Source: Pirellulales bacterium
GTDB taxonomy: Bacteria; Planctomycetota; Planctomycetia; Pirellulales; Thermoguttaceae
Assembly: GCA_013360685.1 (NCBI GenBank)
Contig: JABWBD010000013.1
Coordinates: 1 to 40,844, forward strand
Length of the DNA: 40,844 nt
Reading direction: 5' to 3'
Numbering within the stretch: position 1 is the stretch's first letter; every line of letters starts with the position of its first letter. The notes under the pieces were generated by a model that did not search any database, was not told the DNA's origin, and was given only the letters and a program-made list of their open reading frames with translations. This document shows, one piece after another, positions 9,646 through 17,887 of this stretch. A program made the translations under genes and the position numbers.

Positions 9646-9707
9646 GAAAGGGGGACAGGCTCGCTTATGCTCCTATTCTCTAGGATAAGCGTGCCTGTCC
9701 CCCTTTC
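9646..9707. repeat. REP-like hairpin next to the IS66 remnant
   Basis: Arms 9646-9660 (gaaagggggacaggc) and 9693-9707 are perfect reverse complements over 15 bases. After one mismatch a further 7-base stem follows (cgcttat at 9662-9668 with ataagcg at 9685-9691), leaving a 16-base loop. This is the architecture of a REP/REPIN element, and similar ggggacaggc hairpins are scattered in planctomycete genomes (from memory, not searched). It abuts the transposase remnant and lies downstream of the lyase remnant on the other strand. Confidence 0.75.
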
Positions 9708-9815
9708 TTCCTCCATAAAACAGATCGCGATCAAACGGCCGAAGAACTTGTTGCGGGGAAGCGGTGATCGGGCAAGGGGCGGAAGTGATCGCAGCAGCCG
9801 GGCTACTCGGTGCGA

Positions 9816-11294
9816 TCACTCGTCCGACAGGCATTGGGTCGTCATGGGACACTGCGTGTAGCCCATTGCCTGGAGGCACACGTCCAGGCGATAGATCGGG
9901 TCTTGCATCAGGCAGACGCGGCGATCGCTCGCCGGAATCGTTGTGGAGTAGATGCGAAGCTCTCCAGCCTTGGAGACGATCACTTCCTCGCGCCAGTCGC
10001 CGAGCACGTCGGCGAAGCCGACCGCAGAGCCCTCAACGGTCCCCAGGTCCTTGTCGCTGCCGTACTTGAGCACGCGACTGCCGCGCAGCAGCTCGCGTTG
10101 GAGATCGGCGTCCCACCAGATCGTTCGCAGGCCGAAGCCCCAGTCGAGATCGTCGCGAAGGATGTTGCCGCGGCAGTCGAACAGCCAACGCACGTTGGAC
10201 TTTTTCTCGCTGTCGGTATCGGAGATGCCCTGCTCGATGGCCCAGCCCATGTCGTAGCGCCACAGAAACGTGCCGTCGGCCTGGTATGCTTCGATCTTGT
10301 AGGTTTCGGGGCTTGGTTTCCAGTATTTCTCGTAGGGATCGATGTTGTCGCCGGGCTGTTTGATCACGTAATCGTAAACACCGTCGCCATTGAGGTCGGC
10401 GATGCCGCATTTCTGGAACGTATGGTCACCGTTGAGCTTGAAGGACAGGTAATTCTTTCCCTGCTCGGACGGAACTGCTGCGGCAATCTCGGAAGGCTTG
10501 CCCGTTTTTCCGGCGGCGACCGGCACGACGAGGTATTCGTTTCGCACGCCGGCCACGGGGTTTTCGTCGAGGAAATTGGTTGTCTTGGCCAGCGGCGCCT
10601 GGTTGAGCTTCTGCGATGGGGCCCCGTTTGCACGGCGATACACGTCGAACGCGATGTCCTCCGGGTCGCCCTTGAGAAGCCGCCACCCGACGTAGATGCG
10701 ACCGCCGTCCATCGGCATCGCCAGCACGCCGCGGCCGAGCGGTTCCTCGATGCGGGTTTCCGCAAAGCCTTTCACCTTGGGCTTGCGGTTTGGATTGGGC
10801 AGCGGGGTAAATACGAGGTAATCGTAGTAGGACGAACCGGGATTGGTGGCCGACGCGTAGCGGTCGTCGACCCAGAGCTCGAATCCGCCTTTTCCAACGT
10901 CGAGAAGGCCCAGGTTGCGGGAGGATCCCTCGATCTTCCTCCAGTTCTTACCGTCCAGAGAAATCGCCAACGGCCGTCCCACGCCTCCGATCTCGACGAA
11001 GTACTGACCGGGCCGCAGTTTTCTGACGATCGTGCGCAGCGGCGGCGCGCCTTCCTCCGGCTTGTCGCGCTCTTTCATGACCTGCGGGGATTGCAGCACG
11101 GCGCCGCCCGACCATTTCTTCGCCGCGTCTTTGTCGGTCGACCAGAGATTCCATTTGTTCTCGGAGAGGCGGTTGGTCTGCCAGGCGTTTTTAGGCCCGG
11201 TCACGTCTTCGGCTTCGAACCGCAAGCTTTGCTGCGCCTGGGTAGTGCCGGCCAGTTGGAAGCTTCGCACAGGTCCCATATCGCTCGACCGCAC
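9816..11294 (-). pseudogene. Rhamnogalacturonan lyase (family PL11), internally deleted and without signal peptide
   Basis: The 492-residue frame begins with a CBM35-like domain (QQSLRFEAEDV, YFVEIGGVG, KGGFELWVDDRY, about residues 20-165). It continues with the start of a PL11 rhamnogalacturonan lyase: RGVLAMPMDGGRIYVGWRLL, FQKCGIADLNGDGVYDYVIK, WKPSPETYKIEAYQADG and WRYDMGWAIEQGI. The chain then jumps directly to the C-terminal end of the same family (WWDADLQRELLRGSRVLKYG, ADVLGDWREEVIVSKAGELR, LMQDPIYRLDVCLQAMGYTQ). In intact PL11 enzymes the propeller between these parts spans roughly 200 more residues, with calcium sites and catalytic residues. There is also no signal peptide ahead of the CBM-like domain, unlike the other secreted enzymes here. 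I infer an in-frame internal deletion and probable loss of function; a processed short form cannot be excluded. Confidence 0.7.
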
Positions 11295-11759
11295 AGCAGA
11301 TCAAGCGTGGATCCCGCCGCGCGCACCGTCCCCCTGCCCACGCGCTTCGGGCAAAATCAGAACGTGGCCCAGAACGTCTCTTCCTCCACGTAGGTGAGTT
11401 CCGCGGGCTCGTCGCAATCCGATGCCGGGTCGTCCGACGAGCCACGGTCAACGTGGACTGTAGCGGCCTCGGTCGGCGGTGCCCACGGCGGCGACGCATC
11501 CCACAAACCGCAGTGACGCAGGATCTTCGCAATACTCCAATACTCCAGTCCCCCAGTTGCCCGTTGCCCCGCCGCGGATCGCGTGAAATCCGGGGCTGGC
11601 GTTTGCCCCTGCCCAAATCCTGACCTATCTTTACTATTGGGCAGACACGAAAGCCGCCTGCTAGTGCGTCGTCCGAAATTCCTCTTCCTCGGTCTGCAGC
11701 CTGTGAGGCCTGCGCGGGCGCAGACGCATTCTCGCCTCTCGTCGCAAAGGAGATCGTCT
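11295..11759. other. Intergenic region upstream of the secreted protein and TadG-like genes
   Basis: About 465 bases lie between two divergent features. Open frames here lack family similarity. A GC-rich inverted pair near 11692-11727 (gtctgc ... gcagac) lies in the presumed 5' leader of the gene at 11760, but nothing matches a known riboswitch well enough to name. Confidence 0.45.
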
Positions 11760-12410
11760 GTGTGGGGCCCATTTGCTGCCGTCGTGCCTCGTAGGCAAGT
11801 TCTGTTCCTTGTTGTCCTTCCTCTGGCATTGTCGCCGGCAATGGCCGCGGCCCAAACGCCGACGATCGTGCGCGTGGAGGAAGACTGGGAGCTGATCGTG
11901 GCCGCTCCCGATCACTACACCGACGCACCGCAGGTTACGTGCGTCATCTCGCCGACCGGAACGGTCGATTCGATCCACGCCGCGTTCGACCTCAATCACC
12001 AGAGCCAGCCGCAGTTCGTCTCCGGAGGTCTGCAACTCCAGCTCTGGAACGGCGAAATGCCGCTGAGCTATCACGACTATCCCAACCCCGCCATGCTGAC
12101 GCAGAACGGCGAAACCGTCTCGTGGACGCAGCGGATGGAAGTCAGCGGCGGACTGCTGCGATTTGAGATTGTCAACGGAAGCTCGTCCGCCTGGGGCAGT
12201 TTCGGGGGGCAAGGCTATCTGAAGGCCGGCATCCCCACCGCGCTTCAAGACCTGAGCGGGTACCGTCCCGGCGTTTCCGTGGCGCAATCCGGCGTCGGCT
12301 ATGCCGGCAACCGGGTCCAATCGTTGACGCTCAAGGCGGTACGGGTCTACACCAGCGCCGGTGAAATGGTCACCGACAGCACGGTGAGAACGGTCTATCC
12401 GAAGAACTGA
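11760..12410 (+). CDS. Small secreted protein of unknown function, upstream of a TadG-like gene
   Basis: 216 residues starting at GTG 11760, which is preceded by AAAGGAG at 11746-11752 with 7-base spacing. The longer open frame to 11583 is not used because it adds 59 residues without a signal and ignores this ribosome site. The N-terminus is a signal peptide (VPRRQVLFLVVLPLALSPAM then AAAQ). The mature part is beta-rich and low in charge clusters: TIVRVEEDWELIVAAPD, QVTCVISPTG, LQLQLWNGEMPLSYHDYPNP and GVGYAGNRVQSLTLKAVRVY. I recognise it only as a type of secreted protein that recurs in planctomycetes beside TadE/TadG proteins; no function is known to me. It is 43 bases upstream of the TadG-like gene and probably co-transcribed with it. 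Confidence 0.8.
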   Translation: MWGPFAAVVPRRQVLFLVVLPLALSPAMAAAQTPTIVRVEEDWELIVAAPDHYTDAPQVTCVISPTGTVDSIHAAFDLNHQSQPQFVSGGLQLQLWNGEMPLSYHDYPNPAMLTQNGETVSWTQRMEVSGGLLRFEIVNGSSSAWGSFGGQGYLKAGIPTALQDLSGYRPGVSVAQSGVGYAGNRVQSLTLKAVRVYTSAGEMVTDSTVRTVYPKN

Positions 12411-12453
12411 TCCCCCCGGCGCGCCGAGGATTTCCACGAAAGGTGTTCTGTCT

Positions 12454-13614
12454 ATGTCCACGTCTACGCATCATCGAAAAAAGAAAGATCGAGCGGGGAA
12501 CGTTCTGGTGCTCACGGCGGTGATGATGATCGTCATGTTCGCCTTGCTCGCCATGGCGGTCGACATCGGTTATCTCCACGTCGTCGGATCGGAGTTGCAG
12601 CGGTCCGCCGATGCCGCCGCGCTCTCGGCCGCCTGGGAGTTGGTAGGCCAAGGTACGGTCCTCGGCGGCGGAGATCCCTACTCCGCCGCCGAGCAGGCGC
12701 GTGCCGTGGCGGCCGAGTATACCGGCAAGAACGTCGTCGGCGGCATTTCGCCGGTCCTCGCCGAAGGAGACGCCGAAATCGGCTACATCCGCGACCCGCA
12801 GACCGATCTCGCCTTGGACTCTACGGACCCAAGCCGCTTCAACGCGGTGACGGTCCGCGTCCGCCGCACGTCCGAAAGCAACGGCGAGGTGCCGCTCTTT
12901 TTTGCCCGCGTGCTGGGCTTCGACAGCCAGGGCCTCCAGGCGGACGCGACGGCGATGTACATCAACAACTTCGGAGGCTTCCGCCCGCCAACCGGCGAGG
13001 GCGGCAACCTCATGATGCTGCCGTTTGCCTTGGACCGGCAAACGTGGCAACTGATGCTGGCCGGCGGCGGCGAGGACGGTTGGACCTGGGACGAAGAAGA
13101 TCGCGAACTCGTCTCGGGCGCGGACGGCGTCCGCGAGATCAACCTCTTCCCCCAAGGGACCGGCTCGCCCGGCAACCGGGGCACCGTCGATATCGGCCCG
13201 AGCAACAACAGCACGTCGGACATCGCGCGCCAGATCCTCGAGGGCGTCACCGTCGAAGACATGCAGGCCCTTTCCGACGCGGGCAGATCGCTCGAGTTCG
13301 ACGCCAACGGCGAACTGTTCCTCAACGGCGACACCGGAATCAGCGCGGGCGTCAAGGATGAGCTGGATGACATCAAGGGGCAGCCGCGGGTGATTCCCGT
13401 GTTTGACCGCGTGCAAGGGCCCGGAAACAACGCGGAGTACACGATCACGCAGTTTGTCGGCGTCCGGATCGTGGAAGTGAAGCTCACCGGCAAGATGAGC
13501 GGTAAACGGGTGATGATCCAGCCAGCCAACATCGTAGTGCGGGGAGGAATCCCGGCAGCCACGGACACGCAGAAGAGCTATTTCGTCTTCTCTCCGGTAT
13601 GGCTGGTGCGGTAG
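12454..13614 (+). CDS. TadE/TadG-like Flp-pilus-associated membrane protein
   Basis: 386 residues. The N-terminal 60 residues carry the putative Flp-pilus-assembly TadE/G-like domain: a basic stretch (HHRKKKDRAGN), one membrane span (VLVLTAVMMIVMFALLAMAV) and the signature DIGYLHVVGSELQRSADAAA. The rest is a large extracytoplasmic domain rich in Gly, Asp and Asn. It contains VTVRVRRTSESNGEVPLFFA and a long acidic loop, a layout seen in planctomycete TadG-like proteins. TadG proteins are minor components linked to Flp/Tad pili. No tadA, tadB, tadC, cpaB or flp gene is visible nearby, so this pair is an outlying unit or serves another surface role. GAAAGG lies 11 bases before the ATG. A strong terminator hairpin follows the stop. 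Confidence 0.85.
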   Translation: MSTSTHHRKKKDRAGNVLVLTAVMMIVMFALLAMAVDIGYLHVVGSELQRSADAAALSAAWELVGQGTVLGGGDPYSAAEQARAVAAEYTGKNVVGGISPVLAEGDAEIGYIRDPQTDLALDSTDPSRFNAVTVRVRRTSESNGEVPLFFARVLGFDSQGLQADATAMYINNFGGFRPPTGEGGNLMMLPFALDRQTWQLMLAGGGEDGWTWDEEDRELVSGADGVREINLFPQGTGSPGNRGTVDIGPSNNSTSDIARQILEGVTVEDMQALSDAGRSLEFDANGELFLNGDTGISAGVKDELDDIKGQPRVIPVFDRVQGPGNNAEYTITQFVGVRIVEVKLTGKMSGKRVMIQPANIVVRGGIPAATDTQKSYFVFSPVWLVR

Positions 13615-13672
13615 TGCGCCGTGCCGCCGTTTTCGACCTTCATCCGCAACATCCCCAGAATCTTCCCAACCC

Positions 13673-13702
13673 ACCGCCGGCTCGAACCGGCGGTCTTTGT
13701 TT
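13673..13702 (+). terminator. Rho-independent terminator after the TadG-like gene
   Basis: ACCGCCGG (13673-13680) and CCGGCGGT (13687-13694) form a perfect 8-bp GC stem with a 6-base loop, followed by CTTTGTTT. It lies 58 bases after the TadG-like stop and before the convergent minus-strand operon end. Confidence 0.7.
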
Positions 13703-13818
13703 GCGCGGGCGAATTCGGGAGGACGGCGGGACAAATCACCCAAGTCCACGAAGTCTCACGACTTCGGCTACGACCTGGCTGAAACGTATCGAAATGGGAA
13801 ACGCCCGACCTGATGCGT

Positions 13819-15258
13819 TCACGCCTTGCCGGCGTCGGCGGAGCGCCTGGCGTCGGCCAGCTCCCGAACGAGCTGCTCAACCTGCGCGGGGTCGAGATAC
13901 CGTTGGAGCAGCTTGTGCGTGTCGGAGAAGAGGGTGTCGATTCTGCGCTGGACCACGGGATCCTCCGAGAAGATCTTCTTCTGCTCCCGGTCCAAGTCGC
14001 GTCGGAACTCCTCGCGGTTCTTCATCAGACGAAGCTCGCTCAAGAGCGCTTCGGCCTCGTTGAGCTTGCCCGCCTGAATGCGGCTGCGGATCCTCGCCAC
14101 CAGGACTTCGCGGCGCGTGACGAGGTCGACCAGTTCTTCCTGAAAGCCGTTGACGAACCCCTCCGCCTCGAGGCGCTGATCATCGTCGGGCACCGGCGCG
14201 GTGATCTCGGTCTCCAGGCCGGGCACGATGGGAAGCCGGGCCAGGAGGATGCTGCCGCTCTTGACCAAGAGCACGCGAAGCGGCGGCCCGGCCGGTCCGA
14301 CCACCAACATGCCTCGCCAGTCCGTCCGGCCGATGCGGTCGGCCTCCTTGGAGCCGAGCTTCTGCTGGTAGATCTCATAGCCGACCAGCGGTTTTTTCGC
14401 ATCGGTTCGCGAACGAAGCTCCAGACGCGTCTCGCGGTTGGGAGGAATCACGGTCACCGCGAGCTGTTCGACACGGCCCCGGCGGCGGCCGCTCAAGGGG
14501 CTCCGCAGCCCGGTGTAGAGCCTGCACTTCAATTCGGCTCCCGCCACTTCCTCGATATGGAAGTACGTCCACGGAATGGGTGTGGCCTTTGCGAACTTGC
14601 CTTCGCGGTTGTTGTAGCGAACGACCGGCATGAGGAGGGCGCCCGGCTGGGTCCGCAGACAATTCGGGTCGCGCGGGGCCAGTGCGGCGGCGCGCAGCCG
14701 CAGAAGCACGGATGTCTTTTCGACTTCCTCGACCCGCGCCAGCGGCGCGAAGGCTTTGCACATCACGCCGAACGCCGTGTCGCAAAGCCTGGCGGGGTGG
14801 AGGGCCGTGGCGCGAACCACCGTGTTCCACGTCCTGGTCCGGACATCCAGCTCGCGGCCGGCGACGTGGTATCCGGCGAGGTCCGCCGAGACCTTGAGCA
14901 ACAGGATCTTGTCGAGCTCCAGGTCGTCCTTGGGAACCACATCCACCGTGATTTTCGACCAGTCCGCGGCCATGGCCCGCTCCAGCGGCGCGGGAACCGG
15001 CGCGAAATCGACGTTCCACGCGGCGCCGATGCGCGCGTCGGCCTGGTGGGACAGATCCGTGCGGAGATCCTCTTCGAGCTGCTCGGTGAGCTCGGGGGAG
15101 TGGTCCATGGCGAGGAAGACACGGATGCGGTAGGGAGTCAGTTCCCAGACGGCCTGTCCGAAGGCAGGCGCCGGCGGGGCGGTCAGGACCGCCGCCGCCA
15201 GGGCGGCCCAGGTCCAAGCGCGAGCGTGCTGCATCGGTTGCCGGGTCGAGAGATTCAT
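13819..15258 (-). CDS. Secreted protein of unknown function, last gene of the ExbB/ExbD operon
   Basis: 479 residues with a signal peptide of about 35 residues ending APAFGQA. The mature protein starts VWELTPYRIRVFLAMDHSPE and has an alpha/beta N-terminal part resembling a conserved planctomycete envelope protein that I cannot name. A middle beta-rich part follows (YTGLRSPLSGRRRGRVEQL, RLELRSRTDAKKPLVGYEIY) with a helical, charged C-terminus (VTRREVLVARIRSRIQAGKL; RRDLDREQKKIFSEDP) that may form a coiled coil. Its ATG overlaps the stop of the preceding solute-binding gene (ATGA), showing translational coupling. The coupling and export signal suggest that it acts in the periplasm with the upstream proteins. 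Function unknown. Confidence 0.85.
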   Translation of the reverse strand: MNLSTRQPMQHARAWTWAALAAAVLTAPPAPAFGQAVWELTPYRIRVFLAMDHSPELTEQLEEDLRTDLSHQADARIGAAWNVDFAPVPAPLERAMAADWSKITVDVVPKDDLELDKILLLKVSADLAGYHVAGRELDVRTRTWNTVVRATALHPARLCDTAFGVMCKAFAPLARVEEVEKTSVLLRLRAAALAPRDPNCLRTQPGALLMPVVRYNNREGKFAKATPIPWTYFHIEEVAGAELKCRLYTGLRSPLSGRRRGRVEQLAVTVIPPNRETRLELRSRTDAKKPLVGYEIYQQKLGSKEADRIGRTDWRGMLVVGPAGPPLRVLLVKSGSILLARLPIVPGLETEITAPVPDDDQRLEAEGFVNGFQEELVDLVTRREVLVARIRSRIQAGKLNEAEALLSELRLMKNREEFRRDLDREQKKIFSEDPVVQRRIDTLFSDTHKLLQRYLDPAQVEQLVRELADARRSADAGKA

Positions 15259-17543
15259 GGCAAGCCCCCCGAATCATGGAACTCGGGCTGCCATGCCTCG
15301 ACGTTCTGAAAGAGCACGACAGGGCGGCTCCCCACGCCGGCAAGCGAACGATGATAAGCAAAGTGGTCCACGATCTGCCACAGCGGCACCACGGCGACGC
15401 CATCGTGGGCTATGCGGTGGATCTGACGCAGCCGAGTGCTCACCTGGAGCCAGTCGGCGGCCCGGTCCAGTTGGGTCAGCGCCAACCCCAGGTATCGGCT
15501 ACACCCGCCTGAAGGGCCTTCGGCCGAAAGGAGCCGCCTGGCATCGGCAACCGGCTCCCACATGGCGAGTTCCGCATAGACGAAATCGACGTCGTCGGGG
15601 ATCGGACGGCAAGCGTCGGGCGGCAGCTCTTTCAGCGCCACGGCCAGCCCAAGCACCTGGAGCTGGTCGCGAATCCAGGTGCAGGCCACGCGCGCGATCT
15701 CGTGCGGAGGATGGGCCAACACCAGCCCCGGAAGCTTCTTCCACTGGCCCTGGGCGTCCTTGGCCGCCAGTTCGCTCCGCGCCACTTCGGCGAGCACGAG
15801 CGACAGCCGGGGCTCATAGCCACGAGGCTCGATCGTGTCGTCATAGGCGTAGGCCAGCGGATCCTGCAGCGAGACGCCGGCCGAAAACGGCCCGCTGATC
15901 ACCCGGCAGCCTGCCGGCGGGTTTTCGCCCAGGAGATGCTCCAGGATGATTTTGCGGTTGATGCCGTAGACCAGGGCTCGCCGGAACGTGGCGCTGGCCG
16001 GCAACGGGCGGCGGAGGTTGGGAATCAGGCAGTGCACCAGCGGCGCGGCGTACGGTTCGACGACCAGATCTTTATTCTGCCGAAGCTGACGGAGTTCCCA
16101 CGGGTTCACCCGGTCGAGCACGTCGATCTCGCGCCGCCCCAGCGCGGCAATCGCTTTGATGCCGCGATCGAACCAACGTTCCACAACTTCTTTGGGACGG
16201 GCCGATGCGATGTTGTAGCGATCGTTGGCCACATAGACGATCCGGTCATCCGAGCGCGCGTCGAGGACGAAGGGGCCGTTCCATGAAGGCGCGTCCGCGC
16301 CGGACGCCGCGATGGTCTCGGGAAGCAGCGGCGTCTGCAGGTACGCTTCGGGACGGACATGAGGATTGCGGAGATCGGCATGGACCCGGTAGACATCCGC
16401 GACCGAAACCTGATCGAGCAGGGCGTCCCATTCAACGCAGTAGGCGCGGTCCCTCGGATCGGCCAAAGCGAGCAGCCGGCGTGCCAGGTCGTAACTGGTG
16501 AGGACCGCATCGCCGCTGGACCAGCGAAGGCCCGGCTTGAGGCGGAACACCAGGCGCCGGCCCAGTTCCTCGGTCTCCATCTGGCCCACCGGGCACTGGT
16601 ACTTTCCCCCGTCGGTGCCGGGGCCGAGGAATTCGGTGAGCGTGCGATAGACGAGTCGGCTGCTCCGCCGCGCGGCCCAGTCCGCAAGGCGCGCGGGACC
16701 CAGATCGCGCGCGACCGACGCCACGCCGACCACGACGCGCGGGTACTTGTCGTGAACGGCCTGGGCGGTTTCCTTAGCATTGGGAGTCTGCGGCCAGACG
16801 CGGATCTGGCGGCGGACCGCCTCGTCGGCGCTGCGAAACCGGCCCGCCGCGAGGTCCGCCTTGGCCTGTTCGAGCAGCCGGACTCCCTCATCCTTCCAGC
16901 GGGTCTGCCACTGGGCGACCAGGGCATGTTGCGGGAACTTCCGGGCCAGCGATTCGATCAACGCCCGCGCGGCGGGGTGGTTCTCCTTCGCCAAGTACTG
17001 CTCGACAAGGCTGCCGATCGTCCGGCCAAGCTCTTCGCTCAAGAGTTGCCGCTGGGGATTGCGGCGATGGATCTCGTCGAGCATCGCCAAGGCGTTTTCA
17101 TGGAGCTTGGCGTTCTCGAACGACTCGAACTGCAAGTGCAGGAAGTCGCATATCGCATCGTTCAGCCCGGGCGTGGCGGGAGCATTGGCTTCGAGGTACT
17201 CGAAGTAGTCGTAGGCTCCCTCGTACTGCTTGGCTTCGGCGAGTTTTCGGGCCTCATCGAGCACGATCTGCTCGAACAACTCGATCTTGGCGATCGACTG
17301 CCACTGGACTTCGTAGGCCGTGTCGGGCTTCTCGACGAGCTGCACGGTCACCTTGCCTCGCGGCGGCAACGGGTCCGGCACACGCCGCTCGGGCAGGTCG
17401 ATCGGTTTCACGGTAAGAACGGCGTTTTCGTTCTGCTCATCCAGCGTGATCCGGTCGAACGGTTCCTTCTCGTAAAGCCGGTCTTGGGCCCCGGCCGAGC
17501 CGGAGAGGAGGAGGAATACGAGGCAGCACACCAGGGCGGCCAT
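15255..17543 (-). CDS. Periplasmic protein with TPR-like N-terminal half and SBP_bac_5-type solute-binding half
   Basis: 762 residues from the ATG at 17543, which has GAGG 8 bases upstream and begins a clean signal peptide (MAALVCCLVFLLLSGSAGAQ). The frame stays open to 17888, but those 115 residues are translated repeat sequence. Residues about 60-260 are helical TPR-like repeats (KLAEAKQYEGAYDYFEYLEA, KENHPAARALIESLARKFPQ, QAKADLAAGRFRSADEAVRR). The remainder is an extracellular solute-binding family 5 domain (oligopeptide/nickel type): RRLVFRLKPGLRWSSGDAVL, SYDLARRLLAL, RALVYGINRKIILEHLLGEN and DGVAVVPLWQIVDHFAYHRS. No ABC permease or ATPase is encoded nearby, so classical import is unlikely. 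In this operon it may instead sense or present a peptide-like ligand to the ExbB/ExbD complex (inference). Its stop overlaps the next start by four bases. Confidence 0.8.
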   Translation of the reverse strand: MAALVCCLVFLLLSGSAGAQDRLYEKEPFDRITLDEQNENAVLTVKPIDLPERRVPDPLPPRGKVTVQLVEKPDTAYEVQWQSIAKIELFEQIVLDEARKLAEAKQYEGAYDYFEYLEANAPATPGLNDAICDFLHLQFESFENAKLHENALAMLDEIHRRNPQRQLLSEELGRTIGSLVEQYLAKENHPAARALIESLARKFPQHALVAQWQTRWKDEGVRLLEQAKADLAAGRFRSADEAVRRQIRVWPQTPNAKETAQAVHDKYPRVVVGVASVARDLGPARLADWAARRSSRLVYRTLTEFLGPGTDGGKYQCPVGQMETEELGRRLVFRLKPGLRWSSGDAVLTSYDLARRLLALADPRDRAYCVEWDALLDQVSVADVYRVHADLRNPHVRPEAYLQTPLLPETIAASGADAPSWNGPFVLDARSDDRIVYVANDRYNIASARPKEVVERWFDRGIKAIAALGRREIDVLDRVNPWELRQLRQNKDLVVEPYAAPLVHCLIPNLRRPLPASATFRRALVYGINRKIILEHLLGENPPAGCRVISGPFSAGVSLQDPLAYAYDDTIEPRGYEPRLSLVLAEVARSELAAKDAQGQWKKLPGLVLAHPPHEIARVACTWIRDQLQVLGLAVALKELPPDACRPIPDDVDFVYAELAMWEPVADARRLLSAEGPSGGCSRYLGLALTQLDRAADWLQVSTRLRQIHRIAHDGVAVVPLWQIVDHFAYHRSLAGVGSRPVVLFQNVEAWQPEFHDSGGLP

Positions 17544-17554
17544 GATGCGTCCCT

Positions 17555-17780
17555 CGTTCCCAGGCTCCGCCCGCTCCTCGTTCCCAGGCTCGGCCTGGGA
17601 ACGCACTATCTTGCAGGCTCCGCCTGCCCCGGGACCGCATGGTCCTTTGCGGAAGGCTGGATATGCCGCATGCACGGGAGGAATGCAGCGGGTGGGAAGC
17701 GCTTTCGGAAGGCAGAGGCGGAGCCTCGGGATCGTGCGTTCCCAGGCAGAGCCTGGGAACGAGGACAAGCCTGGGAACGA
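17555..17780. repeat. Cluster of planctomycete-type palindromic repeats inside the operon
   Basis: Two perfect palindromes with 11-bp arms occur: cgttcccaggc/gcctgggaacg at 17579-17603 and again at 17737-17761. Half copies lie at 17555 and 17769. A third palindrome, gcaggctccgcctgc, is at 17613-17627. Bases 17602-17626 reappear exactly, in reverse complement, at 30070-30094. The cluster fills the 344-base gap between two operon genes and leaves the minus-strand frame open through its whole length. Confidence 0.9.
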
Positions 17781-17887
17781 GGAAGGAGCGGCCGCGCTCA
17801 CCCCCGGCCCCTCTCCCGCAGGCGGGCAAGGGGAGGTTCGTGATTGCGGCGGATGGTTGGTCCTTCGTTCCTGCATCCAAGTGTTCA

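Noticed and set aside
11640-11759. Possible riboswitch in the leader of the gene at 11760
   Set aside because: A GC hairpin is present, but the conserved cores of c-di-GMP, cobalamin or other classes could not be matched.
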